From: Siphlonurus alternatus
Taxonomy: Eukaryota > Arthropoda > Insecta > Ephemeroptera > Siphlonuridae
Assembly (NCBI GenBank): GCA_949825025.1
Contig: OX463778.1
Location: forward strand, 3,486,501 to 3,550,500
Direction: 5' to 3'
DNA length: 64,000 bases
Position numbers and translations under genes: made by a program. Each line of letters starts with the position of its first letter. The first letter of the stretch is position 1. The notes beneath the pieces are model-generated. The model saw nothing but the letters and a program-made list of their open reading frames with translations, was not told where the DNA came from and ran no database searches. Positions 20,653-34,300 of the stretch are shown here, in pieces.

Positions 20653-21129
20653 GTAATATATATGTGTGTGTTTCTTAACACAAATTAATTTAAAAAAATA
20701 TATGCATGTTTAATTTATTGAATCCTAGCACAATGATCGATAAAAAGAGAGATTTTTATGTTTATAGAGAATATAATATATATATATAGTTGAGAGAATT
20801 AGTAATATAATATATAAAATATAGCTTGAATTTTAACATGTTTAAATTGAAGCACTTAATTAAAACATATTATAATTATATTCCATAAAAAACTACTATA
20901 TGTAGTATTGAAAAAAAATCCTGTACATATATACTTATCATTTATCATAATATAATGTACTATACTACTATATTATATATGTACGAATGTACATAATTAT
21001 ATTTATATTATATATTATAACCAAATTTATTTTATATTAATTATTACATAAAAAATATTGTTAATTGAGGCACTTATTGCAAATCATGTTATTAAATTAA
21101 TTAAATGTTATATACTACTTCTTGATGTT

Positions 21130-21367
21130 AATGAGATATTAGAATGTGAAAATTTTAGTGGCTCAATCAAAAGAAGGGGTAAAAATACTGTCCTATCCTT
21201 TATTTTCTTAAGGAGTGCCGCCCTTGACGTCATCAAAATAGACTTTCAATAATTTTTCAAAAATAGTTCCTGTCTCAGAAAAATCTGTAAAAATTCTCAA
21301 TACCATTTTTTTACCCCTTCTTTTGATTAATTAAGCCACAAAAATTTTCACATTCTAATATCTCATT
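21130..21367. mobile_element. Foldback element with GGCTCAATCAAAAGA core
   Basis: Inverted ends AATGAGATATTAGAATGTG and complement; inner arms GTGGCTCAATCAAAAGAAG with TTACCCCTTCTTTTGAT; one TGACGTCA at 21226-21233. The GGCTCAATCAAAAGA core is shared with the element at 58133-58602. Confidence 0.75.
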
Positions 21368-21482
21368 GTAATAGAATAGATAATATTTATATTTAATTAT
21401 CGTACATTTTTTTTAAACATTTTTTAATTATAATTCACATTTGATTTGTCTTTAATTTTAATTGTTATTAAAATCGATCCTT

Positions 21483-21522
<40 letters not shown>

Positions 21523-22511
21523 TTTCGTTGAAATGTACGATATTCCCAGCTTGCCAAATGGAGCGTATACACTTTATCACTAATATAGTGACGAGACACA
21601 GCTATCATTCTGTCACAGGCTAATAAGCAGCCAGAGTACTAAAAACAAAGTTAAATTTCAACTGAAAAAAAAAAAAAAAAAAAAAAAACTTTGCATGACT
21701 CTATATATGTAATTATAATTTTACGAGCTTGTAGTTTCACTTCTAACTGACTACAATAAGCAGCAGGCACTGCAACTACACAAATCTTTAAAAGGTAATT
21801 TAAATAATTTATTATGAATTAAATTAGAATATTAGTTTTTCCGACATTTTTTTATCTTTTATCCGTAAGTGTCAAAGTGTCACGTCTATAAATTAAATCA
21901 AAAATACGCTGAACTTTCGCGCTATTCGTATTAAAAAAATTGAGCTGCGTTATTAATCTCACCATCTGTTTACTTCTAAAAGCTGCTGTCAAAAAATGTC
22001 ATATTCTACATAAATAGGAAATTTTAGGTAAGAATGGTCGTAAAAGAATGTTATTTATCTGCCTCATTCTATAAAATTTTAGTGTTTTAAAAAATAAATG
22101 TATAAAGAAGACTTGTTCTTCTCTCAAATAACGTCCTAGTGTTTTGACATTCAAAGGGGGCGTGTCGTGTTGTCATGATATAAAATGGATAATTTCATTA
22201 ATTTCCTGCGATTGCTCGCTTATACTTAATTACCAGTGAGACCTTTGATGACATCCTCACATTAACTGTTCTGCTTCTGTGTTGGTGTTAAATTTATTCA
22301 TGCTCTTACTTTTGTATAGCACTTCGATCATGGTCTCACCGTCTCACCGGCCCAGCTCATTTTTCCTACGATATTTAGCTGGTTTTAAGCACAGATTTTT
22401 TTTTTTTTTTTTACTACAAGAAAAGAGTTTAAAAATTTAGATCTGTGCTGTATGCATACATACGAACGAAAATTATACTGTATTGTCCCGTGTTCTTCAA
22501 GGTTTTCCAGA

Positions 22512-23765
22512 ATGCAGCAGTTACGTGTGCTGTGCATGGTGATGCTGCTTGTGTCACCTGCACTCTGCCTAGATGTTGAGGATGAGCAGCAAAGTGAAGA
22601 AGGTAAAATTGAGCGGCCAAAAAGCAAGTTACTTATGGAGGATGAATGGCCGGCTGTCAACTTGAGATTCAAGCGGTAAGCAGACTTGAGTTACAGCTAT
22701 ACAGTTTACCAATAGCATTAATATTATATTATTTAATGTTCCGGACTACCTTAGCCGTTAGTGCAATTAAGGTTTCTGGCTGTTCAAATTATTTTCAGAA
22801 GGATTTACATTTAGGATTTCGAGCATTCATTAATAATGTTTTGAGACATCGGTGATATTATGTCATACAGCATATGCTATGGTAATGATACTGCTACATC
22901 TTATTTCTGGACATAACCTTACAGTACATTTGTTAATCTACATCCAGTGCAGTGAAACTCAGAGTGCTTTTTTTATATGAAACAATTAATATGGAGGAAA
23001 ATTAATTATAGATAAAAGAGTTCTTATCATAATTCAAAAATAATTTTTTATAGACAACTTTAAAGTTAAACATATTAATACAAATGACAGGTACCGTATT
23101 CTTAAAATTAAGAAAGAATGATGCTTCATACAAAATAACTTTTTGCAGGGAGGAGCCAAATGTGTCAACAGAAGAAGCCTGGACGGGACGTTGGCTACCT
23201 GAGAAAACTACGGAATCCCCCCAGCCATCCTCCACTGAGATCGACCTCCATGACGACAAACATGGCATCAAGATGGGGATTCCCAGTACCTCTTGCGACG
23301 ACGGACATGTGAGTCACCTTTTAAGCTATAGAAGTAGGAAAATTAACAATATGTTTTGTTTTCAGGTGAACATTACTTATGACTGGGACATGTCGCCTGT
23401 GAATTATACATGCTATAATCCTTCACATCTTTTCATTCCAAACCAAGAGTTACCTGCGTTGTTAGAGACTGAAACAATCCCAGAAGGATATGTGGTAAGT
23501 ATATTTATTAATTGGTTCCAATTCTTTTTGTTTGTTAACCTTAATTACACCTATACTGTGGAGTAAGAAATTTTTTCATAATATAGATATGTTTTATAAT
23601 TTAGAATTATTTCACTGTTTTATTAATAATTATATTTGTTTTTTTGTTTACAGCCTGGCCACTTGTGCTTGCAAACAAAAATTGAATATGACCGTGCAGT
23701 ACCCACATTGTAAGTTATATTTAATAAATGCGCAAGAAATAAAAAATTGCTTTCAGACTTGTTTA

Positions 23766-23799
<34 letters not shown>

Positions 23800-25277
23800 T
23801 TACGTGCAGAATATCATGTTTTATACTAGCAATGATCTAACCCAAACTTTTGGTTTTATTGCCTTGCAATATTTTATGGTCTCTACTTTAAAATACAATT
23901 AAAGTGGGGAAAAAAATGAAAGAAAAAATTAGATTTTAATTATAAATTTTTAACATTGTTTTATTTTTCAGTGGGAATCACCGTCCTTTGTGGCCCAAGT
24001 ACGGAGAGTACAAGTTCCTCCCACGGCAGCGTTGGTTGCACAGTCTTGAGGTATTGAGGTCATTGTACTTGAACATGTCTCCAAGATTGTCTGTTCAATA
24101 AACCCCATTCTTCCAAAAAATATCCTCCATTAAAAGAGCATTCTTTCATAAAATGCAGTTCAGCGGTTCATTAATTTTCTGCATATAGTTGCTATCAGTA
24201 ATTTTACATGTCATGCCCAGCCATTTCCTGTGCTCTCTTTTTGTTTGCTGATAATATTTTATAACTGTCATAGCCTTGAAATCATTGTGTGTTATTTTCA
24301 CTACACAGTAAATTTTAATACTACAAAAAATGTCTCAAATTTTAAAAGCTTGTAGATTTTTATTAGTATTATTATTTTATTATAACCTGAGTAAATGTTA
24401 TTCCCTGTAAATAAACCAGTAAAGTATGAAATTTTATATTTAAGAAAATTATTATAAAGCCATTAAAAATATAATTATGTAGCATTTTACTGTAATACCC
24501 ATATCAAATAAATTTAGATATTTACTTTAAAATTAATTGTTTAATATTATTTTAATCGACAGCATGGTGCAGTTGTAATGCTGTACCACCCATGCGCCAA
24601 CCCTGTAGAGGTGAACCGTCTGCGCAAGCTGGTGTTCAGCTGTATCCGCCGCCACATCATCACCCCACATACCCTGCTTGAGGAGAAGAGGGTGAGATAT
24701 ATTACATATTATATTAGCTCGTATTGAGAGCCAGTTATATTTTTGAGAAACATATTTCAGGAGAAGAAATTAATTTACTAAAGTTAGTATAGACAAAACT
24801 TTAATTTTTAGTTACTTTACCAAACTGCATCATGTGTTCAACAAATCCTTGCTGTCATTAACTAATAATACTAAGATGCAAGAATTTTGGAATGAAGGGG
24901 TGTCCAAAATCATTATCTTTATTTCTGCAACTCCATTACATTCTCATGCAACAAATAATATAAAATTATGAAATTCTGTTTATTTTTACTGTATTTGAGC
25001 TTTTGTAATAGCCACTAGTGATTATGGGATAAAGAAACTTAATTTTCCTGTACGTTCTGTGATATTTCAGCCAATGGCACTGGTGGCCTGGGGTGTACGG
25101 ATGACCATGTCAACAGTGGACCCTGATGTGGTACGAGCTTTCATCAGGGAGAAATCCAAGCAAGGCTGGGAAGGTTATGACTCTCGCAACGGACAGTTTG
25201 ATTTCATGCTGGAAGTCCCGTCAATTGTGCCCATTGGATCTGATGAAAATGATTCTGTCATATGTCCCTACCAGTAA
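22512..25277 (+). CDS. Secreted DUF3105/TP53I13-like protein B, seven exons, 307 aa
   Basis: Tandem paralogue of gene A. Exons: 22512-22675, 23149-23308, 23366-23494, 23654-23709, 23972-24050, 24563-24691, 25071-25277. Exons 4 to 7 have exactly the same lengths as in gene A (56, 79, 129, 207 nt) and all phases match. Signal peptide at residues 1-19 ([14 protein letters not shown]). Conserved blocks: [63 protein letters not shown], and C-terminal SVICPYQ; six cysteines align with gene A. A TTTTCCAG acceptor sits one base before the ATG, so an upstream noncoding exon is likely. The N-terminal insert (residues about 20-90) is acidic and differs from A. Codon choice is more AT-rich than in A. No membrane anchor seen, so probably secreted or luminal; role unknown. 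Confidence 0.87.
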
Positions 25278-25462
25278 TAATGTCTTTGATTTTTGTTGTC
25301 GTAATAAGCACAGTTGATGTGTCAGTCAAACAGTACAGTAACTGTTAGATTTGAAAAGCATAACATTTTAACTCAAGCACAGTCGGCAAAAATACAGCAA
25401 TAGAAATGATGGATGTGTTCTTTGATTTGTTTGTTGTTGTTTTTTTAAACTATACATTAATA

Positions 25463-25817
25463 TTAAGGGTAAGGTAACGCCACCAATGTTAAAAAAAATC
25501 CCTCACACAAAATTTCTTAAAAAAAATTTAAAATGTTCTCCTCTACACCCCCTATCAGTAGCTAAAATATCAGGTATACAAATACGATCTAGTTTTTGAG
25601 TTATAAATTTTTAAAGTTGATTACTTTAACATGGAGAAATGAAACTTCCATGTTAAATTAGTCAACTTTAAAAATTCATAACTCAAAAACTAGATCGTAT
25701 TTGTATACCTGATATTTTAGCTACTGATAGGGGGTGTAGAGGAGAACATTTTAATTTTTTTTCGGAATTTTTGTGTAAGGATTTTTTTTAACATTGGTGG
25801 CGTTACCTTACCCTTAA
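25463..25817. mobile_element. TTAA-flanked foldback (piggyBac-type MITE), GGTAACGCC family
   Basis: Termini TTAAGGGTAAGGTAACGCC and complement; near-perfect arms containing CTACACCCCCTATCAGTAGC and ACTAGATCGTATTTG. Downstream of TP53I13-like gene B. Related interior sequence occurs at 33419-33703 and, in two separated halves, at 58682-58779 and about 61873-62071. Confidence 0.85.
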
Positions 25818-26700
25818 GAGAAAAAGGAGAAGTTAAGATTATATTTTGTATAAAATACAAAATGAAAACTACAATATACAACTCATCTTTAAAGTCGTGT
25901 CAAAGAAATTTGCTCTTCACAATCTTTTCTAGTTACAAAAAAAAAAAAAAGTAAAAATATATGCATTTATCTTTTTGTTGAATAATTTATTTGTTTTTAC
26001 TTCAATGCACTAGTGTATTAGGCTGTGGTATTATTTATAATATATACTTAATGTGAATTCAATTGTGTTGCAATATACTGATTGAGAATTTCTAATTATC
26101 CTAATTAATGTCTTAAATTTTTAACATGTTATTATTTTTTTTTAAACTCATAAAAAATAAAAATGTAAGTCAATGTTATGTGGTTAGACTTGTTGTGTGT
26201 ATAGAGTTATTTGTGTGTCAAACAAATAAGAGGGGGGAGGGGATTTTATTTAGGAATTTTATATTTTATTGCTGCCACATCACACAAGGTGCTTGTGTCA
26301 CCGAATGTTGACTTCACCAAGTTGTGTTTTACGAATGCATTGACTACATCGCATGCAGACTATGAATTTATATAGCTGCAGGGTTAATAAATATTTGACA
26401 AACATATTTTCAAAGGTGAACAAAATTAGTTGAGGATAGAATTTCTTCAATTTGCCGTTCTTAATCATCTTTCCCTCTAATTGATACTTAGGAATTGTAA
26501 AATTTACTTAATTTTGATGTATATGTAATAATATAAATTAAAAGGTGACCATAAATTAAAATCTTAATATTATCATCTAGCTATATATAATTTAACCTTT
26601 ACAATTTAATGTAATTATATATGAGCATATATTATAGCTGCATGAGAATTAAACAATTAAGCTATTATTTAATACGTTAACTTTTTAATAAATAAAATAG

Positions 26701-27027
26701 AATTGAGTATCGACCTCATTTTTTTTTTTTTTTTTGCAGAAATGAAAAGAGGGTGCAAAGTTATGCTACCCTGATTTCCTGATTTTTTTCAGATTTTTTA
26801 GAGCCCGGGAACTATAATTGAAAGTTATTTTTGTGACGTCACGAGACGCCGCTCCTTAAGAAAAAGATAGGAAGGACTTACCGCCGCATGACGTCACAAA
26901 AAGGACTTTTAATAATTTTTTAAAAATACTTCCCGGGTTCTAAAAAATCTGAAAAAAATCAGGGTAGCATAACTTTTTACTCTCTATCCATTTCTGCAAT
27001 AAAAAAAATTGAGGTCGATACTCTATT
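26701..27027. mobile_element. Foldback element, TGACGTCA family, full copy 3
   Basis: Same family, termini AATTGAGTATCGACCTCA and complement; TGACGTCA at 26834-26841 and 26889-26896. Sits in the spacer upstream of CHK2. The left arm has an internal duplication of CTGATTT and lacks part of the A/T tract present in other copies. Confidence 0.85.
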
Positions 27028-27835
27028 CTTTATTGTACACGTACTTCATTTGAATGAAATTGTCCGATCCAGTATAATTAATATAATTATGTTAATAAGT
27101 ACAGCTGCATTATATATGGTACGGACATTTTTATTCAAATGGTTTATACATCAGCAGGTGATATATATTTATATATATATATATTATTATATTATATGTT
27201 TCATGGTATATATTACCTCTTATATAGCCATATATAATAGCACGCGCTCTTTAAATTATACACTTTTATAATATATATGTTAATTGATATCCGGCCATGA
27301 GTACAATAATTTATACTATATAAATAGATGTATTATTATATTTATTATATATATATATATGTTATATAATATAAATATATTTATATTATACAACATTCTT
27401 AATAAAGTTAATGTTGACGATCAAGTGGAACTATAATTATAGCTATAAATTCTAATTAATGTAATTAATATATAATAATATATATATATATATATTTATA
27501 TAAAATATATTTCTGATAAAAAAAAAGGTCACATCATGATATACAGCTAAGAGGTACGTAGTACATCACATAGATTTTTATCTATATATATACCATATAT
27601 GCTTGCAACCATAAATTTTAGTATTTGACATGACCTTTTTTTTTTCTCTATATATTTTATTTTTATTTTACCTATATAGCTGCTATATAGCTGCGTGTCT
27701 AAAAGCAAAAAGATGTTATCTTTGATATAAAACCTATAGCTGGCACCCGCAAAAGCCCGCAAGCGTTGCTGCTGAACGCTGAAGAAATGAAGAATATTTT
27801 GTATCATTGCGCCAGATTAATATTTACTACGCATG

Positions 27836-28321
27836 CGTGGTTTGATCACATGACCCACAGCAACCAATCAAAATGCCGATTTTCATGAGAGCGAATAACA
27901 AGTTCTGCTCATTCTGCTGTCATCTCCCAGGTCATCTCTCATTCGCTGCTCAATCGGTTCCTTTGATTGTTATGTTGTTATTTTTTACAGCTTGTGCTTT
28001 GTGCTCCATGTGCTGTAAACTGCATAATCTTGAATCCTAACTGTATTCAACTGTAAATAAGTGAATATCCAGCCGGAGATCCTGCCCTTGAGAATGGTGA
28101 AATCCTGGATTTATGAAATTTCTTCTCATTCGTTTCCGTATGTTTCTGTGAATCGTAGTTTTGGGGAACTGTGACATTCATAAAAGTTTGAGCGACCTGC
28201 ACCGCCCGCCGCACTGCCTGCATGGTTCAAGCGTGGTTCAAATAAGTTCAACAGGTGTTTTGATAGTGTACTGTGTATGCTGTCTTACTGTGTATATATG
28301 TACGTACAGTACACTATATAA
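27836..28321 (+). promoter_or_regulatory. Likely CHK2 promoter / 5' leader
   Basis: About 490 bp upstream of the CHK2 ATG is richer in GC than the AT-rich DNA further upstream. It contains a CCAAT box (27864-27868) close to a CACATG E-box-like site (27847-27852) and ATGCGTGG. No clear TATA box was picked out. The transcription start cannot be placed from sequence alone. Confidence 0.35.
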
Positions 28322-31300
28322 ATGGAAAAGCAAGTGACACAGGAAGAAGGCGATGAATTGCCTTCGACTCAACCACTCGACGTCATGCCAAAACAGTCTT
28401 CTCAGCTCGATGATGCAGACGCAGTTGCTTGGGGCCTGCTCCTACCTGCTTCAAATAAATTACCAGTTTTTCGTACGTATATTATTTATGCATAATATAT
28501 ATATATGCTATACAGTATGCATACCTATATATTACAGTAATTATCTTATGATAAATTATAAAATAATATGCATAAATATGTATGGTTAATAGTATGGTGC
28601 TATAATAAAAAATTATATTATATTATAAAACTGCTATGCATGTCCAGCATAATATAATATTTAATTGTCTTTCATAAAACTTCACACATCACACACACAT
28701 CATGTGCCATATTGATGCCGGCCGGGTTTGAATCTCATATAATTTTAACTAATTTATAACGGATCATACTGGGTACATACTAGCTGTATCATATATGGGT
28801 TGTTCCACACCCCTTAAGAGACACCCCCTACATCTACTTTGATGGCCATATATAGTATGCATGTCATCCCTCGATTGTCTGGAATAAACCAAATAATGAC
28901 GAGCTAACGGTATGTATGCATATATCTGTCTACAACGATCATGTGCAATAATATACTGTATGCTACCGGTAGCATAAATATAATTATATGCATATATACA
29001 ATATCACTGTCCCCCCCCCCCCCCAGTGAAAGACAAGACTGGGGGAAATACCTCCCTTCCTCCTCTAAACCGCTTTACTAAATAATTATTGTTGCTAAAA
29101 TTCTGACCATCGGCAGGCACGGACTGGCCTATCAACCTTTCGGTCGCGGACCGATGGGTCGCGGCAAAAATGGGCCGCCAGGGCAAAAGTGGACCGCACG
29201 CCACGAATAAAAAATACTGTAGGAGAAAAAAATAGGCGAGAAGGAAAAGAAAAAAAGGAGAAAGAAAAAGAAGAGAAACAACAAAGACTGATGTATATAA
29301 TATAGATACAGTATAAGCAAAAGCAATTAAATAATATAATACAATAATACATTATACATTACATTATCCTTCCAACTGTTGTTAAGTTTGAATGCTTACA
29401 CTAATAGCAGAATATGCTGTAGTAAGCTAACATTGTAATAAAATAAAAACAAAAAATGAAAAATAAAATTTTTACATACAGTAAAACCCACAAACCGGTA
29501 TATCAACGGTGTAGAAAAAGGGCCGCTTTTTTGGTGGAATAAATTTGTATGTGTAGTTGTTGTTTTCTTCAAATAGTAAAAATTTTGAGGCGGCCCGTTT
29601 GGGTGCGCAGGGGTGTTCAACAACTCGCTAGTCAATATTATACTTACAGTACTAAAATTATAAATATTCAACAATTTAATACTAAATAAGTCTTACTGTT
29701 TTTAATGTTTTTATGGTAGAATATTCCACAGTACAATTAATTATCGCAACTTTCGAAACAGCGTGAAAACACTAAAAACTATGATTAACTCTGCATGAAA
29801 AAATAAAAAAACTGCGATCCGGCCCATTTAGCGTGAGCAACTGTGACACCTACCCACCCTCAGAATTTTCTATGAAAAATGAGGTGTGTTTCAAAAGGTC
29901 TTAACCACACGAACTATTTTTGAATTTCATCAATAAACAAAAACGTTGCTGCGAATACGAAATATGCATGACATGGTCACTTGGCGATAAGTGAGCGGGG
30001 GCAACGAAACCGCTACGTCCATCACGCTATGTGCATGCAGCCCTAGCTGGCTCCTATATTTAACTTAATTGACTTAAAATTGAGTATCGACCTCATTTTT
30101 TTTTTATTGCAGATATGGATAGAGGGTGAAAAGTTATGCTACCCTGATTTTTTTCAGATTTTTTAGAGACCGGGAAGTATTTTTAAAAAATTATTGAAAG
30201 TTCTTCTTGTGACGTCAATAAAAAAAATTGAGGTCGATTACTTGACAATGGTTATCTCTGAACTGTTATTCATTTTTTTTTTTTTTTTTTTTAATAAGTA
30301 GAGTGGTGTTAAAAGTACACCCAGGAAAAAGGTGGAGTTGGTATTTTCTAAAAATTATTCAAATAGTCTTCCATATCGAACCGAAAAAAAAATATCTCAC
30401 TTAGATTCACCAGAAAATAAAAATCCCAAGTCAGAGTGAACGTGGGCCCTTACCTGACAAGGACCCTCGATTTACTCGAATAACTCAAAGAAAAAAATAT
30501 AGCATACGGTGGCCTGAAAAAAATATACATCGATCTGTTTTTTGACTTGAGCATTAACCGAAACTTTTTTATGTTAATTTTTTTGTGGGAACAGTTAATT
30601 TTCGTTTAAAAAATTGAGAAAAACCTAATGGGAATTAACAGGAAGATTTTGTTGCTTTATTTTTATAGAAAACTGGTCAGGTTGAAAATTATTAAAAACA
30701 ATAAAAAACAATATTTTTATTATTTGAGCGTAAACACAGAAAAAGATTCCAAAATCATATGGTCAGAGTAAACGCGTCAATTCAATCGTTTAACATGCAA
30801 AACTCTGAAATTCAATAAGTGGCATGAAAAAAATAAAAATACAAAAAATTGTGTAGTGTTGTTCTGAAAAAAAAAATATATGTTTGAAAGAAATTTCTTC
30901 CGAATCCAATTTTTTGTAAGAAAAACAATGAAAAGTCGCAGTTTTTCTTTTGACATTTTAGTATTAAAAAAATTAGAAAATCACGCCCCTTTTTCCAAAA
31001 AAATCTCGCCTGCGGCGGGCAACTGCTCCGCCCCCCAAACCCCCCGAATGGGTGTTTGCCTCCGCCTATGTGGGCCGTCTTGCTTTCTCGACCAATGGGC
31101 CGTTACAGCCCAGTCCGTGCCTGACTATCAGCGTTACTGCAATTGCTTGCTCAAAGTGACTTATGTACAACAAATGATGCAGAGTTGCCAAAGTAGTACG
31201 TAACAGCTTTTACCGTGCAGTGGCAAAAAAATGAACAAGAAATCTGGCAATGCTGTTTAGAGTGCATTATCTACCTAACTGCAGCATTGCCATATTGTTT

Positions 31301-34300
31301 CTTTAATGTTTGCTACTGTGTGGTAAAAATTTGTTAGTTGCTTTGGCAGCTTTGACTGGTTCGAAACATTTTTGCCATACAGGTCAGTTTGAGTAATCAC
31401 AGTAAAAGCTGTTGTCGGAATTGCTGTTGTACTCCATTAATATAATTATGCATGGAAATTTGTCATTGTTGGTCCTGTATTCAAAGGATGGAGCTTTAGG
31501 TTTCAGAGCAAAGGATCCTAGCTGTGTTGTGCAGTCTGTTCCTATAGGAGCACTTCTTTTTGTTTTCTGTGCTAAATAGACAAAGACTTCTTGTCCTTTA
31601 AGAAATACACTACATTATTATAATTATACATATGTACACAATGTGTATTACTTAAGTGGTATCTCCTGCATGATGCTAAGCTGCCAAGGCAGTGCTTATG
31701 TGTTTAACATTATTACAAATTTAATAATAAAAAAATACTGTATGTAATAATTAATGTGTACTGCAATAATTATACATATTCTCTTCCTTAGGCACCCAAA
31801 CCAAAATGCATGGGAGATATTTCCACCCCCAACCAATATCCAAAATGCTTTTGCAACCTACAACCTGCCTCAAAGTTTTCATTGTAGAGCACTTAGTTAA
31901 TTTTTTTTTTTTTTTTTTTTTTTTTCCATTTTTTTTGAACCCTCTAGCACCTTCAAAATTATGTGCAAAACGTTGTGATGCAAATATTTGCAAATACTGT
32001 ATGTAAATAGTCATGCAAATATTTATATTCAATATTAAACACACAAGCAAATGGAAAACATTGCACAAATATGATGCCACAATGTCTTTCCTCTCAAATT
32101 GAGGGCGTTAAAGGGTTAAGAAATCTGAAATAAATTGGAACTCCTTTACTTGAAAATTTTCGTACAAATTTGCAATTAAAAATTTCATGCAGGTCCATAC
32201 TGGTTTCATCCATTTAAAACAAAGGTAGATTGAGTGCAAGTTTACTAAAATGCTGTAAACACAGGAACTAAAACATTGCATTACAATATTAATGCATCTT
32301 AAATGTGTTCCAGGTCTCATAAAGGATTCATACGAAATTGGTAGACACCCCAACTGTGATTTGGAGTTCAAAGAAGGCATGTTCAGTGAAAAGGCACATT
32401 TTCATGCACTGAGCAAAATACATGTAACTATCACCAGAAAAGATAATGTTACCATACTAGAAGATTTCAGCTCAAATGGAACATTCATAAATGAGATACG
32501 TATTATTGCCAAGCCCAAAAAAGTAATACTACAGCATAATGATAAAATAGGACTTGCTCATAAAAATTTCTGTGGTAAGTTGAATCGAGGACCAACTAGT
32601 TAAAATGCCATTATTCTTGTATCCTTTGTAACATTCACAAACAACACATGAGATCAGTCTCATTTACAGTATTTGAGCTTTACTGTTTTATAGACAGCAA
32701 ATTAAGATATTACAATTTGTCAACATTTTATTTGTAATTCTACTTCTGACTGGATAGCGTGATATTAAATTATACAGCGTTTGTTTAGTGCTTCTTCGCC
32801 ATCCGATTATTGCAAAATATGCATAAAAGTATCAACATTTGAAAGAAAACAGAATTCCCCACCAGGCTTTGAACCCCGGGTCTTCCTGGTGATATTCGGT
32901 CAAGTCAGATGCTCTACTGACTTAGCTACAGGGTCTTATTTCAAACTTCGATACTTGTATAGCATACATATATTGCAATGATGAAATGGTGAAAAGTTAA
33001 TAAACTCCTTATAATTTATGTTATAATTAAAATAATTTTATACCCTGAAAAGACAACTCCCAACCATTTTATTGTCCAACCAGTACACTGTCTGTTGAAT
33101 AGGAAAATCTTCTGGGTTGGTGTGTCATTAAACTAATATTTTACAGCATTTGTGTACGTGGACTTGACCAAGGACCAGCCAGAGTGCGGCTACCCTCAAG
33201 TAGTGATGGATAAATATAATATCTGCCAGTTCCTGGGTCAAGGGGCCAGTGGCGATGTCAGACTTGTCTTTGAAAAGGTAAATCAAAACACACACTGATA
33301 TTTAGTTGGTTTAATTTATTGTCTTTTTTTTATTATTATTTGGATTTCCTTATAATATGACCTGTATGATAATTCTTATTTCATCAATATAAATTTACTA
33401 AAATTTTAATGTTTCAAGTTAAGGTAGAGATAACACGGATCAGCTGACCCAATTCTAAAAAAATCCCACACATGAAAATTATGAAAAAAAAAAATTTAAA
33501 ATGTTCTCCTCTACATCCCCTGTCATTAGCTAAAATATCAGGTACACGAAAACGAGCTAGTTTTCGAGTTATGAATTTGTATACATGATATTTTAGTCAC
33601 TGATAGGGGATGTAGAGGAGAACATTTTAATTTTTTTTCATAATTTTCATGTGTGGGATTTTTTTAGAATTGGGTCAGCTGATCCGTGTTACCTTACCCT
33701 TAAATATAAACATTTTTTTTCACCTGATATCAACAATTTTTGAGTGTGCCAATTATTTAAAGTAGAGTGAGCGATTTCATTTTTTTGAATATTTTATTTT
33801 CTAAAAATAGTTTAACTTGCCCTCTATTGAGAAATGAAAACCAAAAAATTCCACCTCAAATAGCTTCACCACAAAAAATTCCCAAAGTTGGTGTTTCGGA
33901 GGCCTTTAACATGCATCCTTATGGAACAGAAAACAGCTTTTTACTCCAACTTCGTCTGAACTATGGTACCAATTAAAAAATACGTACATAATCTATGATG
34001 AATTCTTTAATGGATTTTCAAATAAAAAAAAAAAAAAAATTACGGAGGGAAAAAAATCTTGAAAATCCTTATGGGAATTAACCCGCAAAAATTTCAATAT
34101 TTTTTTTCGGAACAACGGCTCCGTAATTTTTTTTTTTTATTTGAAAATCCATTAAAGAATTCATCATAGATTACGTACATATTTTTTAATTAGTACCATA
34201 GTTCAGACGAAGTTGGAGTAAAAAGCTGTTTTCTGTTCCATAAGGATGCATGTAAAAGGCCTCCGAAACACCAACTTTGGGAATTTTTTGTGGTAAAGCT

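Larger units (their letters stand above)
18940..22511. other. Spacer between TP53I13-like genes A and B
   Basis: Begins with the 3' UTR of gene A. Very AT-rich; contains the hAT-type MITE (20404-20652), the foldback at 21130-21367, and long T and A runs (about 21490-21520 and 21663-21688). No coding sequence recognised. 22141-22500 is less AT-rich and likely holds the gene B promoter. Confidence 0.6.
25278..27835. other. Spacer between TP53I13-like gene B and CHK2
   Basis: Noncoding, AT-rich; contains the TTAA foldback (25463-25817), the TGACGTCA-family copy (26701-27027) and TA-rich tracts (27170-27520). Nothing else recognised. Confidence 0.6.
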
